Assembly (NCBI RefSeq): GCF_023148685.1
Contig: NZ_JAHXNL010000013.1
Coordinates: 1 to 64,000 of the forward strand
Direction of reading: 5' to 3'
DNA from: Georgenia sp. EYE_87
Lineage (GTDB): Bacteria > Actinomycetota > Actinomycetes > Actinomycetales > Actinomycetaceae
Length of the DNA: 64,000 nucleotides
Shown here: positions 20,668 to 32,013 of the stretch, one piece after another
Layout: each line of letters opens with the position of its first letter
Numbering within the stretch: the stretch's first letter is position 1
Made by a program: the position numbers and the translations under genes
The notes under the pieces: model-generated
What the model was told of the DNA's origin: nothing
Database searches by the model: none
Seen by the model: the letters and a program-made list of their open reading frames with translations, nothing else

Positions 20668-20790
20668 GCTGCCGGACGCCCACCGGGACGCCCGAGAGCG
20701 CCGGGCCACGCTGTGGAGGCGCGGCCCAGCGTGTGGACGGTCAGCCGGACGGGACTGTCAGCCGGGAAGTGTGGCGGCCGGGCAGCACGG

Positions 20791-22491
20791 TCAGCCCGGC
20801 AGGGCCGGGTCCGACACCGGGCCGAGCCAGGCCCGCCAGCCGGCGCCGTTGCGCTCGTACAGCCGCCCGTCCTCCGTGGCCACCACCAGGGACCTGTCGC
20901 CGCGGCCCGCGGTGAGCGAGACCGCTCCGTCGACCGTCGGCAGCCGCGTGGCCGGCCCGCCCAGCGGCAGCAGGTGCACGCTGGGGACCGGCTCGGCCTG
21001 GGTGGTGCCCAGCACCGCGACGGTGCTCTCGTCGATCCAGGCCACGTCCACCGCGTCGGTGAGTCGCTCCCCGAACCGCACCGGCTCGGCGAGCGCGCGC
21101 GGCGTGCCGTCCGCGTCGCGCACCACGGCTGCGACGTCCAGCACCGGGGTGCCGGCCACCTCCCACACCACCACCACGCGAGCGGCCTCCCGGGAGAGGC
21201 GCAGGGCCCGCACGGTGCCGTTCTGCAGCCACGGTGCGTCGACGTCCACGAACTCGCCGCCCGGGTGCACGGCACGGAACCGCCCGTCCGCGCGCGCGGG
21301 GGTGGTCCAGGCCCACCCGTGCCGATCCACGGACGGGGCCACGAGGTCGGTGCCCTCGACCAGGACGAACGGCTGCGCGTCGCCGGCGGGCGCGGAGACG
21401 AGACGGTCGGGCCCGTCCAGGAGCACGGTGGTGGGCGCGGTCGTCTCGTAGCCCACCGCCGGGTCGTGCGGCGACAGCTGCGCCAGCTGCTCGCTCCCCG
21501 GCCGGGGGACGACCTCGCCGCCGATCACGTCGGCGAGCGTGCCGTCGCTGATCACCGTCATCGGGTTGGGCACGTAGGGGTAGACCGGCAGGTCCGGCAC
21601 CGGCTCCTCGAGCTCGAACGGCGCGCCCGCCGCGGTGATCTCCACGTCGTGGACGTCCGGGTCGTGCTGGAGGGTCCGCTCCATCTGGGCATACAGCAGC
21701 GACCGCGCCTCGGCCTCCGCCGCCAGGAGGTCCGCCGAGAGGTCCACGCGCGCGACGCCCTCCGCGACCTGGACCGACTCCACCGTCATCCGCGTGCCCA
21801 CCGGGACCGTCGTTCGCACGCCCGGGGCCAGCCACGACGAGGGCCCCTCGAGCAGCGCCCGCACCAGCGACGTCGCAAGGTTCTCCTGGGGGAACCAGCG
21901 CACCTCGGGGACGAGGGCGCTGAGGTCGGGGGTCAGGAAGTACACCGAGCTCTGGTTGTAGACGGACTGGAAGTTGGCCGCCGGGAGAAGCACGCCGTCG
22001 TCGAGCTCGATGATGCGCCACTCGCCCTCGCCGTCGCGGGCCAGGGTGAAGTCCGCCTGGATCGTCGTCCCGGGGGCGGCCTCGCTGTAGCGGCCCGCGG
22101 AGTCCAGGGACGCCTCCGCGGTGACGCTGAGCCTGACCCCGCCGTCGCCGGCACGGCTGTACTGCGGGGCCGGCGCGTCGGAGTAGATGCGGACCTGCTC
22201 CAGCGGCTGCCAGGTGCCGACCGCGGGGCCGGCGAGGAACTCGCGGGCGACGACGAAGCCGTCGGAGTATCCGGCCCAGGACGCGGTGAGGAACCCGTCG
22301 ACGATCTCCTCCGGGGAGGCCCCCGGCTGCGGGCCGCTCGCGAAGAACCCGATGCCCTGGGGGGCGGGGAGGTCGGGGTCCGAGGCGGTGACCGGGCCGG
22401 AGCGGGGCAGGGCGGCGCAGCCGGCGAGGGCGAGCGCGAGGACCAGCAGCGCGAGCACGGCGCGGGGCAGGCGAGCGGCGGCGGTGGTCAT
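20791..22491 (-). CDS. lpqB: Lipoprotein LpqB
   Basis: A 566-residue lipoprotein with lipobox LALAGC (Cys25), a GerMN-type domain in the middle (about 180-300) and a C-terminal beta-propeller-like domain. LpqB is the extracytoplasmic partner of the MtrB sensor kinase in actinobacteria. The ATG overlaps the mtrB stop (ATGA), completing the mtrA-mtrB-lpqB operon. Confidence 0.93.
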   Translation of the reverse strand: MTTAAARLPRAVLALLVLALALAGCAALPRSGPVTASDPDLPAPQGIGFFASGPQPGASPEEIVDGFLTASWAGYSDGFVVAREFLAGPAVGTWQPLEQVRIYSDAPAPQYSRAGDGGVRLSVTAEASLDSAGRYSEAAPGTTIQADFTLARDGEGEWRIIELDDGVLLPAANFQSVYNQSSVYFLTPDLSALVPEVRWFPQENLATSLVRALLEGPSSWLAPGVRTTVPVGTRMTVESVQVAEGVARVDLSADLLAAEAEARSLLYAQMERTLQHDPDVHDVEITAAGAPFELEEPVPDLPVYPYVPNPMTVISDGTLADVIGGEVVPRPGSEQLAQLSPHDPAVGYETTAPTTVLLDGPDRLVSAPAGDAQPFVLVEGTDLVAPSVDRHGWAWTTPARADGRFRAVHPGGEFVDVDAPWLQNGTVRALRLSREAARVVVVWEVAGTPVLDVAAVVRDADGTPRALAEPVRFGERLTDAVDVAWIDESTVAVLGTTQAEPVPSVHLLPLGGPATRLPTVDGAVSLTAGRGDRSLVVATEDGRLYERNGAGWRAWLGPVSDPALPG

Positions 22492-24248
22492 CGGGCGTCC
22501 TCCGTCAGCCTCGGCAGGGCCGCCGGGCCGCCGGAGCCGGTGAGCTCGTGCGTCGTCGTGACGGAGCGGTCCTCCAGCTCGGGGGAGATCGGGACGGGTG
22601 ACCGACCGGCCACCGCCCCGGCCCGCCGCGGCAGCGCGAGGAGGAACGCGGCACCGACCCCGGGGCGCCCCCAGGCCTGCAGGGTGCCGCCGTGCAACCG
22701 GGCGTCCTCCATGGAGATCGCCAGGCCGAGGCCGGTCCCGCCGGTGGTGCGGGCGCGAGCCGGGTCGGCGCGCCAGAACCTGTCGAACACGTGCTCCGCG
22801 GCCTCCTCGTCCATGCCGACGCCGTGGTCGAGCACCCGCACGGCGACGGTGGAGGCGTTCATCCCGATGGTGATGTCGATGGGCCGGCCCTCGCCGTGCT
22901 CGATCGCGTTGGAGAGGAGGTTACGCAGTACGCGCTCCACCCGCCGCGGGTCGACGTCGGCGGTGCACGGCCGGTCCGGCGCGTGCACCCGCACCTCGGA
23001 GCCCTTGGCGTCGGCGAGGATCGCGTTGATCTCGACCACGCGCGTGACCAGGTCGCGCACGTCCCGCTCCTCGACGTCGAGGACGGCGGCGCCGGCGTCG
23101 AAGCGGGAGATCTCCAGCAGGTCGGCGAGCATGGACTCGAACCGGTCGAGCTGGGCGTGCAGCAGCTCGGCGGAGCGCCGGACCGCGGGGTCGAAGGAGT
23201 CCTTGGCGTCGTGGATCAGCTCGCCCGCCATGCGGATCGTGGTCAGCGGCGTGCGCAGCTCGTGGGAGACGTCGGAGACGAAGCGCTGCTGCAGCCGCGA
23301 GAGCTCTTCCATCCGCTCGATCTGGCGCTGCAGCGAGGCGGCCATCTCGTTGAAGGACTGCCCGAGCAGGGCCAGCTCGTCGCGCCCGCGCACGTCCATG
23401 CGTTCGTCGAGCATGCCGTCGGCCAGCTTCTCCGCCGTGAACGCGGCCTGCTTGACCGGCCGCAGCACCCAGCGGGTGATCACCCACGTCATGCCGCCGA
23501 GGAGCACCACGAGGGCGACGGCGCCGACCGCAAGCACCCGCAGCACCAGGGAGATCGTCTCCTCCTCCGGGCCGAGCGTGTAGACGAGGTACATCTCGTA
23601 CGCGCCGGCCGCGGGGAGGGTGACCGGGGAGCCGACGACGATGCCGGGGGCGTCCCCGGTCTGGCCGGGCAGCCTGACCGGCTGCCAGTGCTGGCCGCCG
23701 TCCGCGGCGACGGCGGCCCGCATCTCGGGGCTGACCAGCGCCCGCAGGTCGATGCCGGTGTTCGTGCCCGGGTCGGCGATGGTCACCGCGGAGGTCTCGC
23801 CGGGGGAACGGATCAGCAGGGCGCCCACGGCGCCCGAGCCGGCCGTGTCCACGGAGCGGATCCAGCCGTTCGCCACCGACTGCACCTGCTGGCTGGTGGT
23901 CGCCGTCGCGGAGTCGAAGGTCTCCTGGGCGTCCTGACGGCGCAGGGCCGCCTCCTCCAGCATCTGCCCGACGCGCTCGTCGTAGAGGCCGTCGCGGATC
24001 TGCAGCGTGAGCACCCCACCGATGACCGCGAGCGCGAGAAGCCCGCCGACCACCGTGCTGGCGACGACGCGGACCGTCAGGGACGAGCGCCACCGGCGGA
24101 GCAGCTGAAGGAACTTGCGGCGCAGACGGATCCGCAGCCGCACGCGCGAACGGGGCCGGTACGTCGTCGCCGGCCCCGCGGGGTGCGGCACGGACCCGGC
24201 CCCCGGTCCCCCGACGGCCGGCGGCCGACCTCCGACGTCGGCGCTCAC
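22488..24248 (-). CDS. mtrB: Sensor histidine kinase MtrB
   Basis: A 586-residue membrane kinase. Two transmembrane segments flank an extracytoplasmic sensor region; TM1 is VRVVASTVVGGLLALAVIGG and TM2 is LAVGAVALVVLLGGMTWVI. HAMP follows, then the phospho-acceptor box DVSHELRTPLTTIR, and the ATPase motifs HGVGMD and GGTGLGLAIS. The GTG at 24248 overlaps the mtrA stop as GTGA and is chosen over an ATG lying inside mtrA. It controls cell wall and division genes through MtrA. Confidence 0.94.
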   Translation of the reverse strand: MSADVGGRPPAVGGPGAGSVPHPAGPATTYRPRSRVRLRIRLRRKFLQLLRRWRSSLTVRVVASTVVGGLLALAVIGGVLTLQIRDGLYDERVGQMLEEAALRRQDAQETFDSATATTSQQVQSVANGWIRSVDTAGSGAVGALLIRSPGETSAVTIADPGTNTGIDLRALVSPEMRAAVAADGGQHWQPVRLPGQTGDAPGIVVGSPVTLPAAGAYEMYLVYTLGPEEETISLVLRVLAVGAVALVVLLGGMTWVITRWVLRPVKQAAFTAEKLADGMLDERMDVRGRDELALLGQSFNEMAASLQRQIERMEELSRLQQRFVSDVSHELRTPLTTIRMAGELIHDAKDSFDPAVRRSAELLHAQLDRFESMLADLLEISRFDAGAAVLDVEERDVRDLVTRVVEINAILADAKGSEVRVHAPDRPCTADVDPRRVERVLRNLLSNAIEHGEGRPIDITIGMNASTVAVRVLDHGVGMDEEAAEHVFDRFWRADPARARTTGGTGLGLAISMEDARLHGGTLQAWGRPGVGAAFLLALPRRAGAVAGRSPVPISPELEDRSVTTTHELTGSGGPAALPRLTEDAR

Positions 24249-24928
24249 CCCTGAGGTGCCCCCGCCCGGTAACCCACGCCACGGACGGTCACGACGACCT
24301 CGGGGTGCTCGGGGTCCCGCTCGACCTTGGCGCGCAGACGCTGGACGTGGACGTTGACGAGCCGGGTGTCGGCGGCGTGCCGGTAGCCCCACACCTGCTC
24401 GAGCAGCACCTCACGGGTGAACACCTGCCACGGCTTGCGCGCGAGCGCGACGATCAGGTCGAACTCGAGCGGCGTGAGGGCGATGACCTGGCCGTCGCGG
24501 GAGACCTCGTGGCCGGCGACGTCGATCTCGAGGTCCCCGATGCGCAGGCGCTCCGGCTCGGTGTCCTCCTGGCGGCGCAGGCGCGCGCGCACCCGGGCGA
24601 CGAGCTCCTTGGGCTTGAACGGCTTGGCGATGTAGTCGTCGGCCCCCGCCTCGAGCCCGGCGACGACGTCGATCGTGTCGGACTTGGCCGTCAGCATGAC
24701 GATGGGGACGTCGGACTCGGAGCGGATCATGCGGCAGATCTGGATGCCGTCCAGGCCGGGGAGCATCAGGTCGAGGAGGACGAGGTCGGGCTGCTCGGCA
24801 CGGAACATCTCCGGCGCCAGCGCGCCGTCGGCGCAGAAGACCGTGTCGAAGCCCTCGGCCTCGAGCACGATGCCGATCATCTCGGCCAGGGCGGTGTCGT
24901 CGTCGACCACGAGGAGTCGGGCAGTCAT
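24245..24928 (-). CDS. mtrA: DNA-binding response regulator MtrA
   Basis: A 227-residue OmpR-type regulator. The receiver has acidic pocket residues Asp10-Asp11, phospho-acceptor Asp53 (LLDLMLPGLDG) and conserved Lys in IAKPFKPKEL. The C-terminal winged helix contains LTPLEFDLIVALARKPWQVF and RLRAKVERDPEHPEVV. It is essential in several actinobacteria, regulating cell wall hydrolases and replication. It is the first gene of the operon and diverges from the membrane cluster starting at 25066. Confidence 0.95.
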   Translation of the reverse strand: MTARLLVVDDDTALAEMIGIVLEAEGFDTVFCADGALAPEMFRAEQPDLVLLDLMLPGLDGIQICRMIRSESDVPIVMLTAKSDTIDVVAGLEAGADDYIAKPFKPKELVARVRARLRRQEDTEPERLRIGDLEIDVAGHEVSRDGQVIALTPLEFDLIVALARKPWQVFTREVLLEQVWGYRHAADTRLVNVHVQRLRAKVERDPEHPEVVVTVRGVGYRAGAPQG

Positions 24929-25065
24929 GCCCCTATGTTCCCACCCCCGCGACCAGGAACTGCACAGGCGTGCCGCATCCTGGCCGCGCGCGCACGCGGT
25001 CGTGCGACGATGTGCCCGGTTGCAACCACCGGGGGTGGGGCGAGGGTCCCGCAGAGAGGCAGTCC

Positions 25066-26424
25066 ATGTCGAGCGACGAGGGCCGGCAGCCGCGGCCGGA
25101 CGAGGCCGCCGCTCCCGCCGGAGCGGGACAGCCCGACCCGTGGGGCGACGGTCGGTACGCCGCACCCCCCGGCGGCGACCAGTCAGACCAGTACAACCAC
25201 TACGGCCAGTACGGCGTCCCGCCGGCCCACGGCCCCGTGCAGCACGGCGAGTACGGGCAGTACGGGCAGTACGGCGGGCACGGGCTGTACGGCCCCCCGT
25301 CGCCCCCCGCCCAGGGGCAGTACACAGGGAACGGCCAGCAGGCCCGGCCCGACGGGTGGTCCGCGGGCCAGCAGGCGCCGTGGGGCGGGCAGCCGGGCGG
25401 GTGGGGAGCCGCGCCCCCGCCGTCGGCCCCGGTCTACGGGCAGTACGGCTCGGCCGACGCGCAGCGCGTGCCGCGCGGCTTCGGCGGCGCCGCGCAGCCC
25501 GGCATCGTCCCGCTGCGCCCGCTCAACGTGGGCGAGATCCTCGACGGCGGCTTCCGCGCCATCCGCGCCAACCCGAAGGTGATGTTCGGGCTGTCCCTGC
25601 TGGTCATGGGGGCCACGGCGGTCATCGAGGCCGTCGTCCTCGGCCTGCTGATCGGCGGGGCGCTCCCGCTGCTCGACCCGACGGCCTCGCCGGAGTCCAT
25701 GGCCGCACTCGGCGCCGGCAGCGTGGTCGGTGGCCTCGCCACCGCGGTGGGCGTCTACATCGCCTCCATCGTCCTCACCGCGATCCTCATCATCTCCGTC
25801 AGCCAGTCGGTCATCGGCCGGGTGGCCACGGCCGGGGAGGTGTGGGCGAACGCGAAGGGGCAGGTCTGGCGACTGGTCGGCCTCACGCTGCTGCTCGGCG
25901 TCGGCTGGGTGGTGGTCGTCGTCGGGCTGGCCGTGGTCGCGACGCTTCTGGGCGGCGGCGCCGTCGCGGCGTTCGGCGACTCCGCACCCGTCCTGGTCGC
26001 GCTGGTGATCTTCGTGCTCGTGGTCGCCGCGCTGGTCGGCATGGCCTTCTTCGCCGTGCGTCTGACGCTGGCCGCACCGGCGCTGATGCTGGAGCGCACG
26101 GGCGTGGTCGAGTCCCTGAGACGCTCGTGGTCGCTGACGCGCGGCCACTTCTGGCGCATCTTCGGCTCGCTCGCGCTGGCCCTGATCATCATCAGCGTCA
26201 TCTCCTACGCGCTGATGATCCCCGTCACCGTGGGCATGGCCTTCATCGGCGACGAGATGACCGCCATCGTGGTCACCCTGGTCGTCTCGACGGTGCTGCA
26301 GGTGCTGCTCTCCGCCCTGACGACGCCGTTCCTCGCGGCCGTCCTGGCCCTGGTGTACATCGACGTGCGGATGCGCAAGGAGGGCCTCGACGTCGAGCTC
26401 GCCCGCGCGGCGGAGGTCCGCTGA
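25066..26424 (+). CDS. Membrane protein with GPDPase-type membrane domain
   Basis: A 452-residue protein. The first 130 residues are Gly/Tyr/Gln/Pro-rich with repeated GQYG units. From about residue 145 (IVPLRPLNVGEILDGGFRAI) come six or more hydrophobic helices, ending LAAVLALVYIDVRMRKEGLD. This fits the glycerophosphoryl diester phosphodiesterase membrane domain family, without a catalytic domain. The ATG at 25066 follows GAGAGGC. First gene of a five-gene rightward cluster. Confidence 0.8.
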   Translation: MSSDEGRQPRPDEAAAPAGAGQPDPWGDGRYAAPPGGDQSDQYNHYGQYGVPPAHGPVQHGEYGQYGQYGGHGLYGPPSPPAQGQYTGNGQQARPDGWSAGQQAPWGGQPGGWGAAPPPSAPVYGQYGSADAQRVPRGFGGAAQPGIVPLRPLNVGEILDGGFRAIRANPKVMFGLSLLVMGATAVIEAVVLGLLIGGALPLLDPTASPESMAALGAGSVVGGLATAVGVYIASIVLTAILIISVSQSVIGRVATAGEVWANAKGQVWRLVGLTLLLGVGWVVVVVGLAVVATLLGGGAVAAFGDSAPVLVALVIFVLVVAALVGMAFFAVRLTLAAPALMLERTGVVESLRRSWSLTRGHFWRIFGSLALALIIISVISYALMIPVTVGMAFIGDEMTAIVVTLVVSTVLQVLLSALTTPFLAAVLALVYIDVRMRKEGLDVELARAAEVR

Positions 26425-26425
26425 G

Positions 26426-27100
26426 GTGCTGCTCACGCTCGCGGTGCGCCTCGGCGTGCCGGTCGACCCCGACGCCGCGGAGGCGCAGCGCTGGGCCGAG
26501 GAGGAGCTCGCGAAGCCGATCTACTCCGACCAGCCCGGGCTGTTGGAGCGCCTCGGCGAGTGGTTGCTGAGCCTCTTCGAGGGCATCGGCCGCATCGGCG
26601 TGGTCACGCCGCCCGCGGTCGTCCCGGTCCTCGTGGTGCTCGCGTTCGTCGGCGTGCTCGTGGTCGCGCTGGTTCTCGGCGGGCGGGTGCGCCGCAGCCG
26701 GTCCGTCGAGCCGGTCGGCTCCCACGAGCTCTTCGACGACGAGCGCACGAGCGCCGACCTCGCCGCCGCCGCGGACGCCGCCGCCCGCCGGGGCGACTGG
26801 GCGACGGCGGTGCTCGAGCGGTTCCGTGCGCTCGTCCGGCGCCTGGACGAGCGGGCGGTCCTCGAGGACCGCGCGGGGCTCACCGCGCACGAGGCCGCGA
26901 CGCTCGCGGCGGCCGCGCTGCCCGCGGAGGCGGACGGCCTGCGCTGGGCCGGTCGGCTCTTCGACGACGTCCGTTACGGGCACGTCCGCCCCGGCGAGGC
27001 CGAGGACGTCGCGCTGCGCGACCTGGCCGCGCGCGTGGCCGCCGCCCGCCCGGGACGGTCACCGGCCACCGCCGGCGCCGGCTGGGCGGAGCTGTCGTGA
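26426..27100 (+). CDS. DUF4129-family membrane protein
   Basis: A 224-residue protein with one central transmembrane segment (VVPVLVVLAFVGVLVVALVLGG, about residues 70-92) and a C-terminal DUF4129 region (RGDWATAVLERFRALVRRLDER to GHVRPGEAEDV). DUF4129 proteins accompany MoxR/DUF58 clusters and may link them to transglutaminase-like or cell-envelope functions. It begins with GTG one base after the previous stop and overlaps the next gene by GTGA. Confidence 0.78.
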   Translation: MLLTLAVRLGVPVDPDAAEAQRWAEEELAKPIYSDQPGLLERLGEWLLSLFEGIGRIGVVTPPAVVPVLVVLAFVGVLVVALVLGGRVRRSRSVEPVGSHELFDDERTSADLAAAADAAARRGDWATAVLERFRALVRRLDERAVLEDRAGLTAHEAATLAAAALPAEADGLRWAGRLFDDVRYGHVRPGEAEDVALRDLAARVAAARPGRSPATAGAGWAELS

Positions 27101-28295
27101 ACGCCGTCGGTACGCGGAGCGCCACCGGCCCCACCGTGCCCCCCGGCGCACCGGCCGACGGGGAGACGCCGCGACGGCGCTCGTGGTGGCGGCGCCACCG
27201 GGCCGCGGTGGTCGTCACGGCCGTGTTCCTCGGTCTCGCGCTGCTCGCCGTCGTGCTCGGCGGACGCACCTCGGAGCGCCCGCTGGCGCCCGACAACCCC
27301 GAGCCCGGTGGTGCCCGCGCCGCCGCCGAGATCCTCCGCGGCCAGGGCGTACGGGTGCACGAGGCGTCCACCCTGGCGCAGGTCGGCGGCCTCGCCGGCC
27401 CGGGCACGACGGTCCTGGTCACCGACGTCCGGCTGCTCAGCCCCGAGCAGCGCTCCGAGCTCGTGGGGACCGGCGCGGACCTCGTTCTCGCCGGCAGCCC
27501 GTTCACGGACCTGGCGGGGCTCGGCGTGCCTCTGGTGCCCGGCGGCGCGGGCTCGCCGGACCCGGTCCTGGCGCGGTGCGACGACCCGGACGCACGGGCG
27601 GCGTCGCGGATCTCCTCCTCCTCCGGCTCGGTCACGGCTGAGGCGGGGGCGGCCGGCGTCGTCGTCTGCTTCCCCGTGGACGCCGACGGTGCGGGCGCCT
27701 ACGCCGTGTGGTCCGACGGCGGACGGACGGTGCGCTACCTCGCCGACCCGCAGCTGATGACGAACCGGCTCCTCGCCGAGCACGGGAACGCCGCCCTGGT
27801 GCTGCGCATGCTCGGCCACCACGAGGACCTCGTCTGGTACGTGCCGTCCCTGCTCGACACCTCCGGCAGCGTCGAGGACACGGTCCCGACCCTGCCCGCC
27901 GGCGCCACGATGACGCTGTGGACGCTGCTGGCCGCCGCCGTCGTCCTGGCCGTGGGGCAGGCGCGCGGGCTCGGCCGGGTGGTCACCGAGATCATGCCCG
28001 TCGTGGTCCGCTCGGCGGAGACCACGCGCGGCCGGGGCCGGCTGTACCGGCGCTCCGGCGCCCACGACCACGCCGCCGCAGCCCTGCGCGCGGGGGCGGC
28101 GAGCCGGATGGCCCGCGCCCTCGGTGTGCCCCGCTCGGCCGACGCCGCCACCCTGACCGACGCCGTCGCCCGGGCCACCGGGTGGGAGCCCCGGGAGGTC
28201 TCCGACCTCCTCTACGGCCCGCCGCCCGCCGACGACGGCGCCCTGCTCGCCCTGTCCACCATGCTCGACGCCCTGGAAAGCGAGGTTCACCGATC

Positions 28296-28299
<4 letters not shown>
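27097..28299 (+). CDS. DUF4350-domain membrane protein
   Basis: A 400-residue protein with a basic N-terminus, TM1 at about residues 35-55 (AAVVVTAVFLGLALLAVVLG) and a DUF4350 domain (about 60-230). TM2 is around 275 (MTLWTLLAAAVVLAVGQARG), followed by a cytoplasmic helical tail with YRRSGAHDHAAAALRAG. The GTG start overlaps the DUF4129 stop, and its own stop overlaps the MoxR GTG. Known only as a member of the MoxR-DUF58 neighbourhood. Confidence 0.78.
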
Positions 28300-29494
<1,195 letters not shown>

Positions 29495-29495
<1 letters not shown>

Positions 29496-30787
29496 TGATC
29501 CCCACCACCCGTGCGGCGCTGCTGACCGCGGCCGGCGTCCTGCCCGTGCTCCTGTGGCCGCGCCCGCTCACGCTGTGGCTCTGGGTGGGCCTGGTGGTGC
29601 TGGCGTGCGTGCTCGACACCCTCCTGGCGGCCTCGCCCAGGCGGGTCGAGGTGATCCGGACCGTGCCGGCGTCGGTACGGCTGGGCGAGCCGTCGTCGTC
29701 CACGCTCACCGTGACCAATCCCGGGCCACGGACCCTGCGGGCGCTCGTCCGCGACGCGTGGGCGCCGTCGGCCGGGGCGGACCGCAACCGGCACCGGGTG
29801 ACGGTGCCGGCCGGGGAACGGCGCCGGCTGCGCACGGCGCTGCTGCCCGTGCGCCGCGGGGACCGGCCGGCCGACCTCGTCACGGTGCGGTCCTTCGGGC
29901 CGCTGGGGATGGCCGCGCGCCAGGCGTCCCTGCCCGCCCCGGCGACGCTGCGGGTGCTGCCAGCGTTCTCCTCGCGCCGCCACCTGCCCTCCCGCCTGGC
30001 CCGCCTGCGGGAGCTGGACGGGCGCGCCGCCGTGCTGGTGCGCGGGCAGGGCACGGAGTTCGACTCCCTGCGCGAGTACGTCATCGGCGACGACGTCCGT
30101 GCCATCGACTGGCGCGCCACGGCGCGGCGCGGGGACGTCGTCGTGCGTACCTGGCGCCCCGAGCGTGACCGGCGGGTCCTCGTCGTGCTCGACACCGCCC
30201 GGCTCTCCGCCGCCCGGCTGGGCGACGCCCCGCGCCTGGACGCCCAGATCGAGGCGGCGCTGCTGCTGGCGGCGCTCGCCTCCCGGGCCGGGGACCGGGT
30301 GGACCTCGTGGCGGTGGACACCCAGGTGCGGGCGCGGGTGAGCGGCGAGCACGGGTCGAGGCTGATGAGCGCGCTGGCCCAGGCGATGGCGCCGCTGGAG
30401 CCGTCCCTGGTCGAGATCAGTTGGACGACGGTGACGCAGGTGGTGCGGGACGCCCTGTCGCAGCGCGGACTCGTGGTGCTGCTCAGCGCGCTGGAGCCCT
30501 CTGCGGTGACGTCCGGGCTGCTGCCTGTGGCGCAGGCGCTCACCGCCGACCACACGGTGGTCCTGGCCTCCGCGTCCGACCCGGAGGTCGCCGCCCTGCG
30601 CGCCGACCGCTCCAGCGCGGACGCCGTCTACGACGCGGCGGCCGCCGAGCGCGGCGAGCTGGAGCGCGACGCCGTCGCCCTGCGGCTGCGGCGCCGCGGG
30701 GTCGAGGTGGTCGAGGCGGCGCCGGACGACCTCGCGCCCGCGCTGGCCGACACCTACCTCGCGCTCAAGGCTGCGGGCCGCCTCTAG
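29495..30787 (+). CDS. DUF58-family protein
   Basis: A 430-residue protein with two N-terminal hydrophobic segments (about residues 8-40), a beta-rich extracytoplasmic-like part and the DUF58 motif EFDSLREYVIGDDVRAIDWR (about 187-206), then a VWA-like domain (VLVVLDTARLSA). It is the usual partner of MoxR. The ATG shares one base with the moxR stop. Last gene of the cluster. Confidence 0.88.
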
Positions 30788-30800
30788 GCCGGCAGCCGCT

Positions 30801-30820
30801 GGGCCGGCCTAGGCCGGCCC
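30801..30820. terminator. Perfect 20-bp palindrome between convergent genes
   Basis: GGGCCGGCCTAGGCCGGCCC is a perfect palindrome between the DUF58 gene (+) and the alcohol dehydrogenase gene (-). It could act as a bidirectional transcription stop, although a loop-less palindrome is not a classical terminator. Confidence 0.4.
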
Positions 30821-30846
30821 GGCGCGGGTGGCGGCCGGGGACGGGC

Positions 30847-31899
30847 TCACGACATCTCCAGCAGCACCTGGAGCGCCTCGCCGCCGGCGGTGTCGAGCAT
30901 CGCGAAGGCCTCCGCCGCCCGCTCCAGCGGGTAGCGGTGGGAGATGAGCGAGAGCACCTCCGGCTCGCCCGCCAGGAGGTGGTCGACGACGGTGCGCTGG
31001 AGGCGGGCGACGTCCCAGCGGGCCCGGAGCATCGAGGGCACCGACCCGATCTGCGAGGCGATGATCTGGACCCGGTTGTGATGGAACTCCTCCCCCAGGC
31101 GCAGCGCCCCCTCGCCCTGGTAGAACCCCGCCGCCACCACGACGCCGTCGGGCCCGACGAGCCGCGTCGCGGACTGCAGGCCCGCATAGGTCCCCGACAT
31201 CTCGACGGCGGCGTCGATGCCCGCGGACCGGGTGATCCTCCGCAGCTCCACGGGCAGCTCCGGGCCGGGCGCGAGCACGTGGTGGGCGCCCATCCGGCGG
31301 GCCACCTCCTGCCTGCGGGGGATCCCCTCGACGGCGATGACCGTCGCCCCCGACAGCACCGCGTAGCGGGTGGCGAGCAGCCCGATGACGCCCTGACCGA
31401 GGACGGCGACGACGGAGCCGAGGGAGGCGTGTGCCGCGAGGACGGCGTTGAGGGCGATGGCCCCCACCCGCACGAAGCACCCGGTCGCCGGGTCGACGTC
31501 CTCGGGCAGGCGGTGCCCCCGCAGCGCCGACGCCTCCACCACGGCCTCGGTACGGTGCCCCCACATCCCCCAGACCACGTCCCCGACCCCGACGTCGTCG
31601 GGGTGCGCGGTGCCGGCCACCGGTCCGGCCTCCACCACCCGCCCGACCTCGGAGTAGCCCCACCCGTCCACCGGGTAGCGCGCCGTCGGCCCCCGCGGCC
31701 GCTCCCGGAAGAGGCGGAGGTCCGGGTCCCAGTCGAAGGTGAGGTACGGGTTGGTGCCACGGAACGCGGTGAGCTCGGTGCCCGCGGAGACGCCGGAGGC
31801 GATCGTGCGCACCCGCACCCGGCCGGGCCCGAGCGGTGGCGGTTCCTCGGGCACCGTCTCGACCTTCCGGGGTGCGGCGAACCGCAGGACCCTGGCCAT
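30847..31899 (-). CDS. Zinc-type alcohol dehydrogenase family protein (MDR superfamily)
   Basis: A 350-residue medium-chain dehydrogenase/reductase. The GroES-like N-terminus contains TIASGVSAGTELTAFRG, where the usual catalytic zinc cysteine is replaced by Ser, as in the bacteriochlorophyllide-dehydrogenase-like subgroup. The Rossmann motif is VLGQGVIGLLATRYAV (about residues 170-185). The ATG at 31899 follows GAGGAG. It is divergent from the ABC importer, so it may process the imported substrate, but this is positional inference only. Confidence 0.8.
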   Translation of the reverse strand: MARVLRFAAPRKVETVPEEPPPLGPGRVRVRTIASGVSAGTELTAFRGTNPYLTFDWDPDLRLFRERPRGPTARYPVDGWGYSEVGRVVEAGPVAGTAHPDDVGVGDVVWGMWGHRTEAVVEASALRGHRLPEDVDPATGCFVRVGAIALNAVLAAHASLGSVVAVLGQGVIGLLATRYAVLSGATVIAVEGIPRRQEVARRMGAHHVLAPGPELPVELRRITRSAGIDAAVEMSGTYAGLQSATRLVGPDGVVVAAGFYQGEGALRLGEEFHHNRVQIIASQIGSVPSMLRARWDVARLQRTVVDHLLAGEPEVLSLISHRYPLERAAEAFAMLDTAGGEALQVLLEMS

Positions 31900-32013
31900 G
31901 GCGTCTCCTCGTCGAGCCACATCCGATCGCGTCAGCCGCACGATACGCACGCCGCGGCCACAGCAGGGCCGATACGCTCCGATCGTCAGGCTGGTGCTCA
32001 CAGAGGAGCCGTC